From Amycolatopsis sp. (GTDB lineage Bacteria; Actinomycetota; Actinomycetes; Mycobacteriales; Pseudonocardiaceae), in assembly GCF_025464955.1 (NCBI RefSeq), contig NZ_JAODNM010000062.1, positions 1-64,000 on the forward strand: a stretch of DNA of 64,000 nucleotides. Direction: 5' to 3'. Shown here in pieces: positions 8,885 through 18,285 of the stretch. The translations under genes were made by a program, and so were the position numbers. The notes under the pieces were generated by a model. The model did not search any database and was not told the DNA's origin. It saw nothing but the letters and a program-made list of their open reading frames with translations. Position 1 is the first letter of the stretch, and the number at the start of each line of letters is the position of its first letter.

Positions 8885-9312
8885 GCGTCTCGCGGAATTC
8901 GCCTGGTTCCGTGACCTTGCTCGTCAGCGCGACCGCGTAAGCAGCAGCAAGGTGGAGCTCGATACTGGCGTCGGCGAACGTGGGGATCCGCTCGACGAAA
9001 CGTGACTGGTCGATCTCGTCGAGACGTGCGAGCGCGAAAGTCATCACGTCGCTGGTCACCATCGGCTCGAGGGCGCCCCCGACGAGCTTGTGTAGCAGCG
9101 TCATGTCGCCACCCCAGCCGAATCCGCTCGGCGCGACCACGTCGTGAATGCCGTCGACCCAGGAGCCCGATCAGCCGCGCCAGCTGGAAGTGCAGGTCAG
9201 GAGGGGCCTCGGAAAGTTGGTGTTCCAATGCAGCTCGGTCGCGATCGAGATAGGCGATCGTGATCCTGCACGCGGCGACGGAGATCTCTGAGCCTGACCA
9301 GTCGAGCTTCAC
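8844..9312 (-). pseudogene. Unknown gene with frameshift near 9165
   Basis: Two overlapping minus-strand frames join into one protein of about 155 residues. The first (from GTG9312) reads KLDWSGSEISVAACRITIAY and on to LHFQLARLIG. The second continues SWVDGIHDVVAPSGFGWGGD and ends ETLIQQIAEDGDPLQ at 8844. A TGA closes the second frame just upstream of the join, so a single inserted base (or two lost) around 9160-9172 is the simplest explanation. An alternative is a separate 98-residue gene starting at the internal GTG9140. No family recognised. Confidence 0.45.
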
Positions 9313-9585
9313 GTCTCTATCCTGCACTGAAGGCAGACGTTCGCACGGCAAGGTGGACTGTCCGATCCCAGCAGCTCGCTGTGACCTCGGCCGAGAGGCT
9401 CTCGATTGCGCAGGGACGATCACTACCAGCAATGACGCTGGTTGAGCTGGGATCGCGAACGTCGGTATTGCGCACCGATGTCGTTCCCCGACTGTGACCT
9501 GACCGAGACCTCAAGAAGTGATGACAGCCCGCATTCGGGTCGTTACGGTGGGCAGCCTGGGTTGGGGAGGCCGGGGAGGTATGAC

Positions 9586-10830
9586 ATGGCGCGTTCGTCG
9601 AGTCGTGTGACGTTCTCGTCGGTTCTCGCTGTGCGCGAGTTCCGGGCGATGTGGGCCGCGGAGGCGTTCTCGCAGGCCGGGGACCAGCTTGCCCGTGTCG
9701 CGTTGTCAATCCTGGTCTTCCAGCGGACCGACTCCGCGGCGCTGACCGGCTTGACCTACGCCCTGACGTTCGTGCCCGCCCTCGTCGGCGGAATCCTGCT
9801 GGCGGGGCTGGGCGACCGCTACCCGCGACGTGACGTGATGATCGCGGCCGACCTCGCCCGCATGGTCCTGATCGGCGCGATGGCCCTGCCGGGGACGCCG
9901 CTGTGGTTGCTGTGCGTCCTGGTCGCGGCCGCGACACTGCTCAACGGGCCGTTCAAGGCTTCGCAACAGGCGATGCTCCCCGACGTGCTGGAGGGGGAGA
10001 AGTACTCCGTCGGGATGGCGATCCGCAACATCACCATCCAGACCGCGCAGCTCGCCGGGTTCGCCGGCGGCGGCGCGCTGGTGGCCGCACTTAGCCCACC
10101 ATTGGGACTCGGTGTGGACGCCGCGACGTTCCTGGTCTCCGCGGTGCTGCTGCGCACCGGTGTCCGGCGGCGACCAGCCGCACTCACCGCGTCAGCGAAC
10201 ACCGCGGCGAAACCCTCGTTCCTGGCATCCACGGTCGTCGGCGCGAAGGTGGTCTGGCGCGATCCGGGCTTGCGGGTCCTGATCGCATTGTGCTGGCTGG
10301 CCGGGTTCTACGTCGTACCCGAGGCCCTGGCCGCCCCCTACGCCAACAGTCTGGCCGCGGGAGCTATCGCCGTCGGCCTGATCATGGCCGCCGACCCGGT
10401 AGGCAGCGTCATCGGCGGGATCGTGTTCAGCTGGGTCCCCGAACACTTGCAGATCCGCGTCATTGGGGTGCTCGGCATCCTGGCCGGGGTGCCACTCGTG
10501 TTCTGCGTCCTCAAACCGGGGCTGATCGTCTCGATGGTTCTCTTCGGCCTGTCCGGGTTGTTCGCGACGGCGTACAACATCCAGGGCACCGCGTCGTTCG
10601 TGCGCCGGCTGCCCGACGCGCAGCGTGCGCAGGGGTCGGGGCTGCTCTCCAGCGGGTTGACCACGGTCCAGGGATTGGGTGCTCTGGTGGCGGGCATCAT
10701 CGCGGACCGGATCGGTCCGGCTCACACCGTGGCGCTGGCCGGCCTCGTCGGTGCGCTCGTGGCCGTGCCTATCGCGGTGGGGTGGAGCCGGGCAAGCCGG
10801 TCGGAGAATTCCCGTGTGGGTGAGGCCTGA
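9586..10830 (+). CDS. MFS transporter (drug-efflux type)
   Basis: Integral membrane secondary transporter of 414 residues with about 12 hydrophobic segments. Loop 2-3 carries the MFS motif-A-like GLGDRYPRRDVMIAADLAR, and the N-terminus EFRAMWAAEAFSQAGDQLAR is typical of the EntS-like MFS_3 group. ATG9586 is chosen because GGGGAG precedes it; the open frame extends 144 bases further upstream with hydrophilic, non-family sequence. No regulator or partner gene lies beside it, so the substrate is unknown. Confidence 0.85.
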   Translation: MARSSSRVTFSSVLAVREFRAMWAAEAFSQAGDQLARVALSILVFQRTDSAALTGLTYALTFVPALVGGILLAGLGDRYPRRDVMIAADLARMVLIGAMALPGTPLWLLCVLVAAATLLNGPFKASQQAMLPDVLEGEKYSVGMAIRNITIQTAQLAGFAGGGALVAALSPPLGLGVDAATFLVSAVLLRTGVRRRPAALTASANTAAKPSFLASTVVGAKVVWRDPGLRVLIALCWLAGFYVVPEALAAPYANSLAAGAIAVGLIMAADPVGSVIGGIVFSWVPEHLQIRVIGVLGILAGVPLVFCVLKPGLIVSMVLFGLSGLFATAYNIQGTASFVRRLPDAQRAQGSGLLSSGLTTVQGLGALVAGIIADRIGPAHTVALAGLVGALVAVPIAVGWSRASRSENSRVGEA

Positions 10831-11060
10831 TGTCAGTGTCAGCTTTCACGGTTGCGCATGACGGCGTCTCCTTCGTCGTGTCTCAGCCGGCAGTGGGCGG
10901 GTCGTTCAGGTGGCCGTGGGACCCACCCGGATCAGCTCTCGCGGTTGCGCATGGCCATATCTCCCTTCGTTCGTCCAGTCGTGTACTAACCGTCGATACC
11001 GGACGCTGGCTGTGATTGAGTGAGTACGTCGCGTGGGAGTCGCCAGGGGGTGTACCACCC

Positions 11061-12368
11061 ATGAGTATGGATGGGGTTGACACAGCCGATCGAGGCATGG
11101 GGCGTATTCGTGATGCGCTCTCACCCCGACGGTGGAACCTCGCCGAGCAGCGCCGCCGGTTTATCGTGTACTGCCTGCTCATCGAATCCGTCGCCGTAGC
11201 TGGGACGGTCACGGCCGCGATCACCGTACCGACCCGGACCCGCGACATCGTCGTCTTCCTCGCGCTCGCCGGATTGGGCGTTCTACAGGCTGAACTCGGC
11301 CGACAGGTCGAGCGGGTCCGTCGTCTGGTGTCGGACACCCCGCACATCAACCTGACCTCGGTCTGGACGTTCGCTGGAGTCCTTCTCCTTCCTCCCGCCC
11401 TCGTCACGGCGCTGATCGTGATTTTGTACCTGCACCTGGCCACCCGCAGTTTGTACCGCATCAAGAAAGTGCCCCCGTTCCGCGTCGTGTTCAACGCTTC
11501 ACTCGTGATCGTCACCTGCCACGCCACGCAGTTCGTGATGGCCCGCACGGGTATCCCCACCCTGTACGCGGCGCTGGGGGACGTGTGGCCCGGTGTCGGT
11601 GTGATCGTGCTCGCTGCCGCCGTCTACTTCCTGGTCGGGGCGGTGACGGTCCTGCCGGGCCTGAAGATCACCACCCGATCCTTCGCGGCGCTCTTCGGCG
11701 GCTGGGGCGACAACGTTCTGGAGGTCTCCACCCTCTGCCTGGGCGTGCTGACTGCCCTGGCGCTGGGCACTCTGCCCGCCCTGGTGGTGGTGGTCCTGCC
11801 GCCGCTGCTTCTGCTGCACCGGGTCGTGCTGGTCAAGCAGCTCGAGGACGCGGTGGTCACCGACGAGAAGACGGGGCTGTTCAACACCACCGGCTGGCAC
11901 AAGCTGGCCACCCGCGAACTCGCCCGCGCCCAGCGTCGGCCGAAGGCCAGCTTCGGCGTCCTGATGGTCGACCTCGACCTGTTCAAGCGGATCAACGACA
12001 CCTACGGCCACTTGGCCGGCGACGCGGTGCTGCGGGCAGTCGCGGGAGCGATCCGCGGCGAGGTACGCGACTACGACTCGGTCGGGCGGTTCGGCGGGGA
12101 GGAGTTCCTGGTCCTGCTACCCGACGTTCCCGAGAGAGGGGCGCGCGCCGTCGCTGAGCGAGTCCGAGCCGCGATCACCCGTCTCGAAGTCTCGGTCGAT
12201 GTCTCGGGTCAACCGGACGTCATCACCGGGCTGTCCGCATCGATCGGCGTCGCGACTTACCCCCATGCGGGAACGGCGCTCGACCGGATTCTCGATGCTG
12301 CCGACTCAGCGATGTATCAGGCGAAGGCGGCCGGTCGAAACAGAGTGGTCAGCGTGACCGACGCCTGA
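11061..12368 (+). CDS. Membrane-bound GGDEF diguanylate cyclase
   Basis: Makes cyclic di-GMP from two GTP. The first 260 residues hold roughly six transmembrane segments (for example IVYCLLIESVAVAGTVTAAI and VIVLAAAVYFLVGAV). Residues about 270-435 are a GGDEF domain with DEKTGLFNTTGWH, the metal-binding VDLDLFKRINDTYGH and an intact GGEEF at 345-349. RDYD lies exactly five residues before GGEEF, matching the RxxD product-inhibition site. ATG11061 follows AGGGGG; an earlier TTG in frame has no ribosome binding site. The membrane part has no named sensor domain. Confidence 0.9.
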   Translation: MSMDGVDTADRGMGRIRDALSPRRWNLAEQRRRFIVYCLLIESVAVAGTVTAAITVPTRTRDIVVFLALAGLGVLQAELGRQVERVRRLVSDTPHINLTSVWTFAGVLLLPPALVTALIVILYLHLATRSLYRIKKVPPFRVVFNASLVIVTCHATQFVMARTGIPTLYAALGDVWPGVGVIVLAAAVYFLVGAVTVLPGLKITTRSFAALFGGWGDNVLEVSTLCLGVLTALALGTLPALVVVVLPPLLLLHRVVLVKQLEDAVVTDEKTGLFNTTGWHKLATRELARAQRRPKASFGVLMVDLDLFKRINDTYGHLAGDAVLRAVAGAIRGEVRDYDSVGRFGGEEFLVLLPDVPERGARAVAERVRAAITRLEVSVDVSGQPDVITGLSASIGVATYPHAGTALDRILDAADSAMYQAKAAGRNRVVSVTDA

Positions 12369-12585
12369 AAACGGCCGACTCCGACGACGTAGGCAGCTGA
12401 TCGGTGAGGGCTCGAAGTCGCTTCCCGCCCAGCGATATTCGCCAGTTCGCGGGCCTGCTGTCGTCAAACCTGGAACGGTGTATTTCACCGGTTGTCGCTG
12501 ACCGCGCAACGCAGCGGCGCGGCCGTGTTCAGCCCCAGGAAGTCTCGTTCGACCTCGTTAGTGCGCGCCGGGCCCGGCGGGGGTT

Positions 12586-13030
12586 TCAGGCTCGAGGTGC
12601 CGGCACGGGTTCGGAGGCCGACTCCAGCACACCGAATCTCCCCGCTCGGGAGACGAAGTGCGACTGCGGCGGACCGTTGACCGTACGGATGCGGTGGTCG
12701 AACACCCACTGCGGGGCGGCCACCACCGCCGGACCGTCGGCCGTATCGACAGCGTCGCCCGCAGGGATGCCACCCCACTCGGCGACGAGGGCCGCGTCGA
12801 CTAGTCGACGCATCGCGCTGAGGGAGGCTCCCCGGCCGCCGGTGCCGTCGTTCCAGGCGCGGACAACCGGGTCGTCGCTGGCAGGAGAGGCCTCGCCGTC
12901 GGCCCGGGTCACGGCGGCGAGGAGCAGGGGTGCGATCTGGTTGGTCAGGTCGGCGCGCTGGAGCAGGTCCGGTTCGAGGTAAGCCTGGGTCTGCCCGCCC
13001 AAGTGGACGGCGAACAACCCAGCTGGCCAC
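12586..13030 (-). pseudogene. Unknown protein, probably 5'-truncated
   Basis: A minus-strand frame open to 13302 looks coding only in its last 145 codons: TPWPAGLFAVHLGGQTQAYL, QRADLTNQIAPLLLAAVTRA, LSAMRRLVDAALVAEWGGIP, and an end near PVPAPRA. There is no start codon at the edge of the protein-like part, and the upstream part is arginine-rich and antisense to the serine hydrolase leader, so the 5' end seems lost. No domain recognised. Bases 12369-12585 contain nothing I can support. Confidence 0.4.
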
Positions 13031-13243
13031 GGTGTCGGCCTGGAGAGTGAGGCAGGCGGATTGCCGCCGAATCGAGTCCTGATCGATCTTGAACCGAGGG
13101 GCGCGTGCCGACGAGGCTTACGCTCCGTGCGGGTGCTCCATTCGCGAGGGCCGTCGGTGCGGGGCACTACCGAGGCGACGTGTCTTGTCGCAGGTTCATC
13201 CCGCGCCCTGAGGACGTTGGTACCGATAGAGGAAGGTCCTGAC

Positions 13244-14311
13244 GTGGTCTCTGGACGGGAGGCGGCGAAGCCGGTAACAACCGCCTCGGCCGCGGGTGTC
13301 AATGCCGCATCGGTGAAGGCGATGGATGACTACCTGTCGAAGCTCGTCCAAACAGAGGACTTCCGTGGCTCGGTCACCGTTGCTCGTGGCAACGAGGTCC
13401 TGTTGTCCAAGGGCTACGACTTGGCAGACGTGAAAGCCGGTAGCCCGAACACGCCACAGACACGGTTCCGCATCGGCTCGTTGACCAAGCAGTTCACTGT
13501 CTTGGCGGTGCTGAAGGCACAGGAGTTGGGCAAGCTGACCGTCAATGACCCGGTCTGTCGACACCTGCCCTCCTGCCCGGCCGCCTGGAAGCCGATCACC
13601 ATCGAGCAGTTACTCACCCACACGTCCGGCATCCCCGACTACACCGATTTCGGCGACTTCGCCGCTACGGCGGCGGTTAACCTGTCACCCGAGAAGCTGG
13701 TGGGGTATTTCCGCGACCGGCCGCTGGACTTCAAGCCCGGGACCACATGGCAGTACAGCAACTCCGGGTACGTCCTTGCCGGGTACCTCATCGAACGGAC
13801 GACCGGCACGAGCTACGCCGAGTTCCTCCAACAGCAGATCCTTGAGCCACTCGGCATGTCGGACAGCGGATACGACGTCAACAACCCAATCACTCCGGCC
13901 CACGCCGTGGGTTACAAGGATTGGGAAACTCTCGCCGATCTCCTCGACACGTCGATTCCTTACGCGGCCGGCGCGATGTTCTCCACCACCACCGACATGC
14001 TCAAGTGGAACCGGTTCCTGCTCACCGGCACCCCGCAGATCGTGGCCCTTGATACCCTCGCGGAATTATTGACGCCACGCGTCCCGCAGGACGCCGGTTC
14101 GCCTGATGAGTCGGATTGGTACGCCTACGGCGTGCGTGTTATCAACCGTTCTGCCGATGTCACGTACGGCCACAGCGGCGGCATCAACGGTTACCGCTCG
14201 TACAACCTGGTCAAGCCGCGGCAACAGCTGTCGATCACTGTCCTCAGCAATACGGAATCCGCGCAATCACAAGGCATCGCCGAAGCGCTCGCTAGGCTGG
14301 CTGGTTCCTGA
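13244..14311 (+). CDS. Serine hydrolase, class C beta-lactamase/DD-peptidase fold
   Basis: A 355-residue penicillin-recognising-fold hydrolase with all three motifs: SxxK as Ser79-Leu-Thr-Lys82, YxN as Tyr171-Ser-Asn173, and HSG at 310-312 in place of KTG. Such proteins act as D-Ala-D-Ala carboxypeptidases, esterases or beta-lactamases. GTG13244 is preferred (GAGGAAG upstream) because the frame before it is not family-like. No signal peptide is visible from this start, which is odd because relatives are mostly exported; the N-terminus may have been lost or the enzyme may be cytoplasmic. Confidence 0.82.
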   Translation: MVSGREAAKPVTTASAAGVNAASVKAMDDYLSKLVQTEDFRGSVTVARGNEVLLSKGYDLADVKAGSPNTPQTRFRIGSLTKQFTVLAVLKAQELGKLTVNDPVCRHLPSCPAAWKPITIEQLLTHTSGIPDYTDFGDFAATAAVNLSPEKLVGYFRDRPLDFKPGTTWQYSNSGYVLAGYLIERTTGTSYAEFLQQQILEPLGMSDSGYDVNNPITPAHAVGYKDWETLADLLDTSIPYAAGAMFSTTTDMLKWNRFLLTGTPQIVALDTLAELLTPRVPQDAGSPDESDWYAYGVRVINRSADVTYGHSGGINGYRSYNLVKPRQQLSITVLSNTESAQSQGIAEALARLAGS

Positions 14312-14364
14312 ATCCCCGCTGCGCCCGGCGATGGCGTCACGTTGCTGGGCACGACCTCTGCCGT

Positions 14365-14475
14365 TCACTTCGACGAGGGTCGACGCTGGGCGACCGGCAT
14401 CGCCGCGAAGATCGTGGCCTCCGGGTCGAGCAACGCGACACCGTCCGCCAGCACCAGCCGAGCGGCACCGGCCAA
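14365..14475 (-). pseudogene. Tyrosine recombinase N-terminal fragment
   Basis: From a TTG at 14475, with GGGGAGG 8 bases upstream, 36 codons read AARLVLADGVALLDPEATIF and then diverge to a TGA at 14365. The LLDPEaxxFxAM stretch resembles the start of the SAM-like DNA-binding domain of actinobacterial phage-type integrases. The catalytic domain is absent. If correct, this is the stub of an integrase gene whose leader is the repeat-bearing region to its right. Confidence 0.4.
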
Positions 14476-14494
14476 ACCGTCATCCTCCCCAACT

Positions 14495-14511
14495 GTTGCA
14501 TCTAACACAAC
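14495..14511. promoter_or_regulatory. Palindromic operator-like site, copy 1
   Basis: GTTGCATCTAACACAAC has GTTG/CAAC ends around a 9-base centre. It matches a second site at 14621-14637 in 16 of 17 bases. The starts are 126 bases apart, about 12 helical turns, which would put both on one DNA face. It sits about 20 bases upstream of the integrase-like fragment. Confidence 0.5.
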
Positions 14512-14620
14512 AATGAAGCATCTTGGCAGTCGAGACGTTTCTCCAGTCAGGCGCTAGCATCATGACCCGCTGATCGCGGTCGGCCACCATGGACGCCTGA
14601 GCAGCGCATTCGCGCGCCAC

Positions 14621-14637
14621 GTTGCATCTAACGCAAC
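14621..14637. promoter_or_regulatory. Palindromic operator-like site, copy 2
   Basis: GTTGCATCTAACGCAAC, with GTTGC/GCAAC ends, is the second copy of the site at 14495. Such palindromes are typical of TetR- or MarR-type repressors, but no regulator gene is adjacent. It lies between the first copy and the SOS box of the polymerase gene. The 14,312-14,772 interval otherwise holds only the integrase stub. Confidence 0.5.
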
Positions 14638-14688
14638 TTTGCAGGTTCACCGTTTGACAATCGTCGTGCAACAGACGGATGATGCGAC

Positions 14689-14704
14689 TCGACCATACGT
14701 TCGA
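14689..14704. promoter_or_regulatory. LexA/SOS box upstream of dnaE2
   Basis: TCGACCATACGTTCGA differs at one position from the mycobacterial-type SOS box TCGAAC-N4-GTTCGA. It lies 68 bases before the dnaE2 start, where LexA would be expected to repress this damage-inducible polymerase. Confidence 0.75.
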
Positions 14705-14772
14705 TAATTGCGTGTGACGTGCTGCCTTCCCCGCAGCGACCCGGTTCATGCCGAGATGAGTGGGAGACAGCC

Positions 14773-17220
14773 ATGGCCTTCAACAACCCGCCCGTCCCCT
14801 GGCGGGAGGTCGAGAGGATCGCGTCCGGGCGCGCGCCGCTCACCGGTGACGGCAACGACTCACCGGCGTGGTCACGCAAGCGCGAAGGTTACGCCGGACC
14901 CCCACCTGACCTGGTCGACCGCCGCGGCCCCGACGACGCCGGCGCCGAAGTCCGGGTCCCCTACGCCGAGCTGCACTGCCACTCCAACTTCAGCTTCCTC
15001 GACGGCGCCAGCTTTCCCGAGGACCTCGTCGAGGAAGCCGCACGCCTCGGGCTCGACGCGATCGTCCTGACTGACCACGACGGCATGTACGGGGCGCAGC
15101 GCTTCGCCGGCGCCGCCCGCGAGCTCGGCGTCCGCACCGGCTACGGCACCGAGCTCACCCTCGGCGCCACCGAACCCCAGAACGGCGTCACCGACCCCGC
15201 CGGGGAGCACCTGCTGGTCATCGCCCGCGGCCTGGAGGGCTACTGCCGGCTGTGCCGCACCATCAGCCTCGGCCAGCTCGCCGGGGAGAAAGGCGCCCCG
15301 CGCTACGACATCGACCAGGTCGTCGACGACCTGCGCGGGCACGTCCAGGTCCTCACCGGCTGCCGCAAAGGCGCCGTCCGCCGCGCCCTCGTCGAGGAGA
15401 ACGCGGCCGCCGCGGCCCGCGAGGCCGCCCGGCTGGTGGACCGGTTCGGGCGCGACAACGTCGCGGTCGAGCTCATCGACCGCGGTCTGCCGCTGGACTC
15501 GACCCGCAACGACGTCCTCGCCGGGATCGCCGCCGAGCTCGGCGTGGCGACGGTGGCCAGCGGCAACTCCCACTACGCCCGGTCGGGCGACGGGCGGTTC
15601 GCCGCGGCGCTGGCCGCGATCCGGGCGCGGCGCTCCCTCGAGGAGATGGAGGCTTGGCTGCCGCCGGTGGGGCTGGCGTTCCTGCGCGACGGGCAGGAGA
15701 TGGCCGAGCTGTTCGCGGCCTACCCCGGCGCGGTGCAGCGCGCCGCGCTGCTCGGGGTGGAGTGTGCGTTCGACCTCGCCCTGGTCGCCCCCGAGCTGCC
15801 GCCGTTCCCGTGCCCGCCCGGGCACACCGAGGCGTCCTACCTGCGGGAGCTGACCTGGGCGGGTGCCGCGCGGCGCTACGGCAGCGCCGAGGCCGCGCCG
15901 AAGGCCTACGCCCAGCTCGCCCACGAGCTCGACGTCATCGAGGGGCTCGGCTTCCCCGGCTATTTCCTGATCGTGTGGGACATCGTGCGGTTCTGCCGGG
16001 AGGCGAACATCCTGTGCCAGGGCCGCGGGTCCGCGGCGAACTCCGCGGTCTGCTTCGCCCTCGGCATCACCGCCGTCGACGCGGTCCGCTGGAACCTGCT
16101 CTTCGAGCGTTTCCTCTCCCCTGAACGAGACGGGTACCCGGATATAGACGTGGATATCGAGTCCGACAGGAGGGAAGAGGCGATCCAGTACGTCTACGAG
16201 ACCCACGGGCGGCTCAACGCCGCGCAGGTCGCGAACGTGATCACCTACCGGGCGCCCTCAGCGATCCGCGACGCCGCGCTCGCCCTCGGGCACGCCCCCG
16301 GCGAACGCGACGCGTTCGCGAAGATGGTGGACCGGTGGGGCGGGGTCGCCGCGACCGCCGGCCAGCCCGACCACGGGATCCCCGGCGTCGTCCTGAGCCT
16401 CGCCCGCCGGCTCGAGGACTCACCCCGGCATCTCGGGATCCACTCCGGCGGGATGGTCCTGTCCCGGACGCCGGTGTCAGAGGTGGTGCCGGTGGAGCGG
16501 GCGCGGATGGCCGGCCGGTCGATCCTGCAATGGGATAAAGACGATGTCGCCGAGGCCGGTCTGGTGAAGATCGACCTGCTGGGGCTGGGGATGCTCTCGG
16601 CGCTGCACTACATGATCGACCTCGTCGCCGCCCACCACGGCGAGACGATCGAGCTCGGTCAGCTCGACCTCGCCGACCCGGCCGTCTACGACATGCTGTG
16701 CGCCGCGGACGCGATCGGGGTGTTCCAGGTGGAGAGCCGCGCGCAGCTCGGGACCCTGCCGCGGCTGCGGCCGCGGGAGTTCTACGACCTCGTCGTCGAG
16801 GTCGCGCTGATCCGGCCCGGCCCGATCCAGGGCGGCTCGGTGCACCCCTACCTCCGGCGCCGGCGCGGTGATGAGACGTGGACGTCGGAGCACCCCCTGC
16901 TCGTCGAGCCGCTGAAGCGGACGTACGGCGTTCCCTTGTTCCAGGAGCAGGTGTTGCAGCTCGCGGTGTCGGTCGCGTCGTTCAGCGCGGGTGAGGCGGA
17001 CCGGCTGCGGCGCGCGATGGGGTCGAAGCGCTCGAGCGCGAAGATGGAGCGCCTGCGGGAGCGGTTCTTCGCCGGTGCCGCGGGCAACGGGATCACCGGT
17101 GAGCTCGCGGAGAGGATCTTCGAGCAGATCAGGGCGTTTTCGGGGTACGGCTTCCCGGTTCTCTCACCCAACCGACACCTGTCGGACTGTGGAGTCGCCG
17201 GTAGCGTAACTCGATCTTAA
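14773..17220 (+). pseudogene. dnaE2: Error-prone DNA polymerase DnaE2, C-terminally truncated
   Basis: Translesion polymerase of the actinobacterial mutasome. The N-terminal PHP domain (ELHCHSNFSFLDGASF; VLTDHDGMYGAQRF) and the Pol III alpha palm with metal-binding PDIDVDIESDRREE near residue 460 are present. Homology runs to FSGYGFP at about residue 794 and then switches to unrelated sequence, ending at 815 residues. DnaE2 proteins are usually about 1,050-1,150 residues, so part of the helix-hairpin-helix region and the OB-fold are missing. Starting at ATG14773 removes a non-family 18-residue extension. No imuA or imuB is nearby. Confidence 0.88.
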
Positions 17221-17289
17221 AAGCGTGCAACCGGACCGTCAGAGCAACGCCAGTTTCGCAGAACTGTCATCGCATCACTGACAGGTGCT

Positions 17290-17680
17290 TTGGATGCAGT
17301 CCTGGCCGGAGGCTGGCGTGACTCTGGCAGGGGTGGGCCAAGTTACGACCGGGCGCTGGACGGGCGGTCGAGCTACGAAATAGCGCGGGACCGGGTCGAG
17401 GGCTACCAGCGGGTACTCAACCTCAGCGGCAGCGACGGCTTCCTGCTCAAGCTGCTCGCCGAGGACTGGACACGAGGTCACTGGGATCGACCTCTCGGCC
17501 ACCGACCTGACGCTTGTTCGGCAACAGCCCTCCGTCGTCGGGACGAAGCTGCTGGAGGGACGGGCGCAAGAGCTGTCGTTTCCTGACGACGCCTTCGACG
17601 CGTGCGTATCGCATATGGCGTTCGACCTGGTGCCGGACGTCGATCCCCAGCTTGGCACTCAGCCGTCAGCTTCCCAATAG
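17290..17680 (+). pseudogene. SAM-dependent methyltransferase remnant
   Basis: Two frames together resemble a class I methyltransferase. The first, from 17290, reads YEIARDRVEGYQRVLNLSGS and LLKLLAE. The other reads EVTGIDLSATDLTLVRQQPS, then EGRAQELSFPDDAFDACVSH and MAFDLVPDVDP to a TAG near 17680. The glycine-rich loop (normally DLGCGTG) is degraded to NLSGSDG, and the C-terminal third is gone. Bases 17,221-17,289 contain nothing recognised. Confidence 0.6.
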
Positions 17681-17761
17681 GATCTAGTTGAAACTTCTCT
17701 ATATTTAATTCCGATTTGCGTACTTCGACCGAAATATCACCAAGCGGACGGTTCGCAAGAT

Positions 17762-17778
17762 TGTGGAAAATTTTCACA
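17762..17778. promoter_or_regulatory. AT-rich palindrome, possible operator
   Basis: TGTGGAAAATTTTCACA is a near-perfect palindrome with one mismatched pair, in an AT-rich leader 102 bases upstream of the gene at 17880. The setting suggests an operator, but no regulator is identified. Confidence 0.4.
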
Positions 17779-17879
17779 GTCGACGCGCATCGAATCACTC
17801 CTTTGCCGGAGAGACTGTTGATCAGGCTAGAGCTAGCATGGTCGGCGCTGCGGTGATTACTCGCAGTCCAGGGGGAAAC

Positions 17880-18230
17880 ATGAGCTCGCATCAGCAAAAG
17901 ATCAGAGTGGTCCCGGCTTCATCGGTTCGTGACATACGGCGCTTAATGCCGGTGGCACGCGCCAAAGGACTCACGGCTTTGCGGTGGAACTTCGTCGGTC
18001 GCACCGATGACGATCTGAGCCTGGCGTTCATCGTCGATCTTTCGAGGCAACGGGTCAGCAGCGTTGCAGGTGCACAGGTGACGGAAGATGGCGACAGTGT
18101 CACCGTGGCGATCCTCGGGTTTTGCGCGACAAGCGACTCCGACCGAGTTGCGAGCGCGCGGTACGGGGAGTATATGGTCAACCTCGTTAGCCCGCTAGCC
18201 GGCCGCGCAGTCCTGAATCCGGCAACATAA
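17880..18230 (+). CDS. Hypothetical protein (116 aa)
   Basis: A soluble protein of 116 residues without signal peptide or membrane segment; ATG17880 follows AGGGGGAAAC. Visible segments include KIRVVPASSVRDIRRLMPVA, TALRWNFVGR and DLSLAFIVDLSRQRVSSVAG, suggesting alternating strands and helices. I recognise no family. Its base composition is clearly less GC-rich than the flanking genes and it precedes the split protease pair, so these genes may have arrived together. Confidence 0.6.
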   Translation: MSSHQQKIRVVPASSVRDIRRLMPVARAKGLTALRWNFVGRTDDDLSLAFIVDLSRQRVSSVAGAQVTEDGDSVTVAILGFCATSDSDRVASARYGEYMVNLVSPLAGRAVLNPAT

Positions 18231-18285
18231 CTCTGATTCGCTCAGGTCCCCGCAGGCATCACATGTAATGCAACGAGGAGTTGAA

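Noticed and set aside
12404..12982. Plus-strand frame of 192 codons
   Set aside because: Arg/Ser/Ala-rich and antisense to a more protein-like minus frame ending at 12586.
14480..14749. Minus-strand frame with two CVRCN motifs
   Set aside because: The CVRCN copies come from the duplicated palindrome GTTGCATCTAAC, not from a protein repeat. The frame overlaps the SOS box.
14872..16206. 444-codon minus-strand open frame
   Set aside because: It lies antisense to dnaE2, whose PHP and polymerase motifs are clear. The minus frame is a GC-bias shadow rich in Val, Gly, Asp and Arg.
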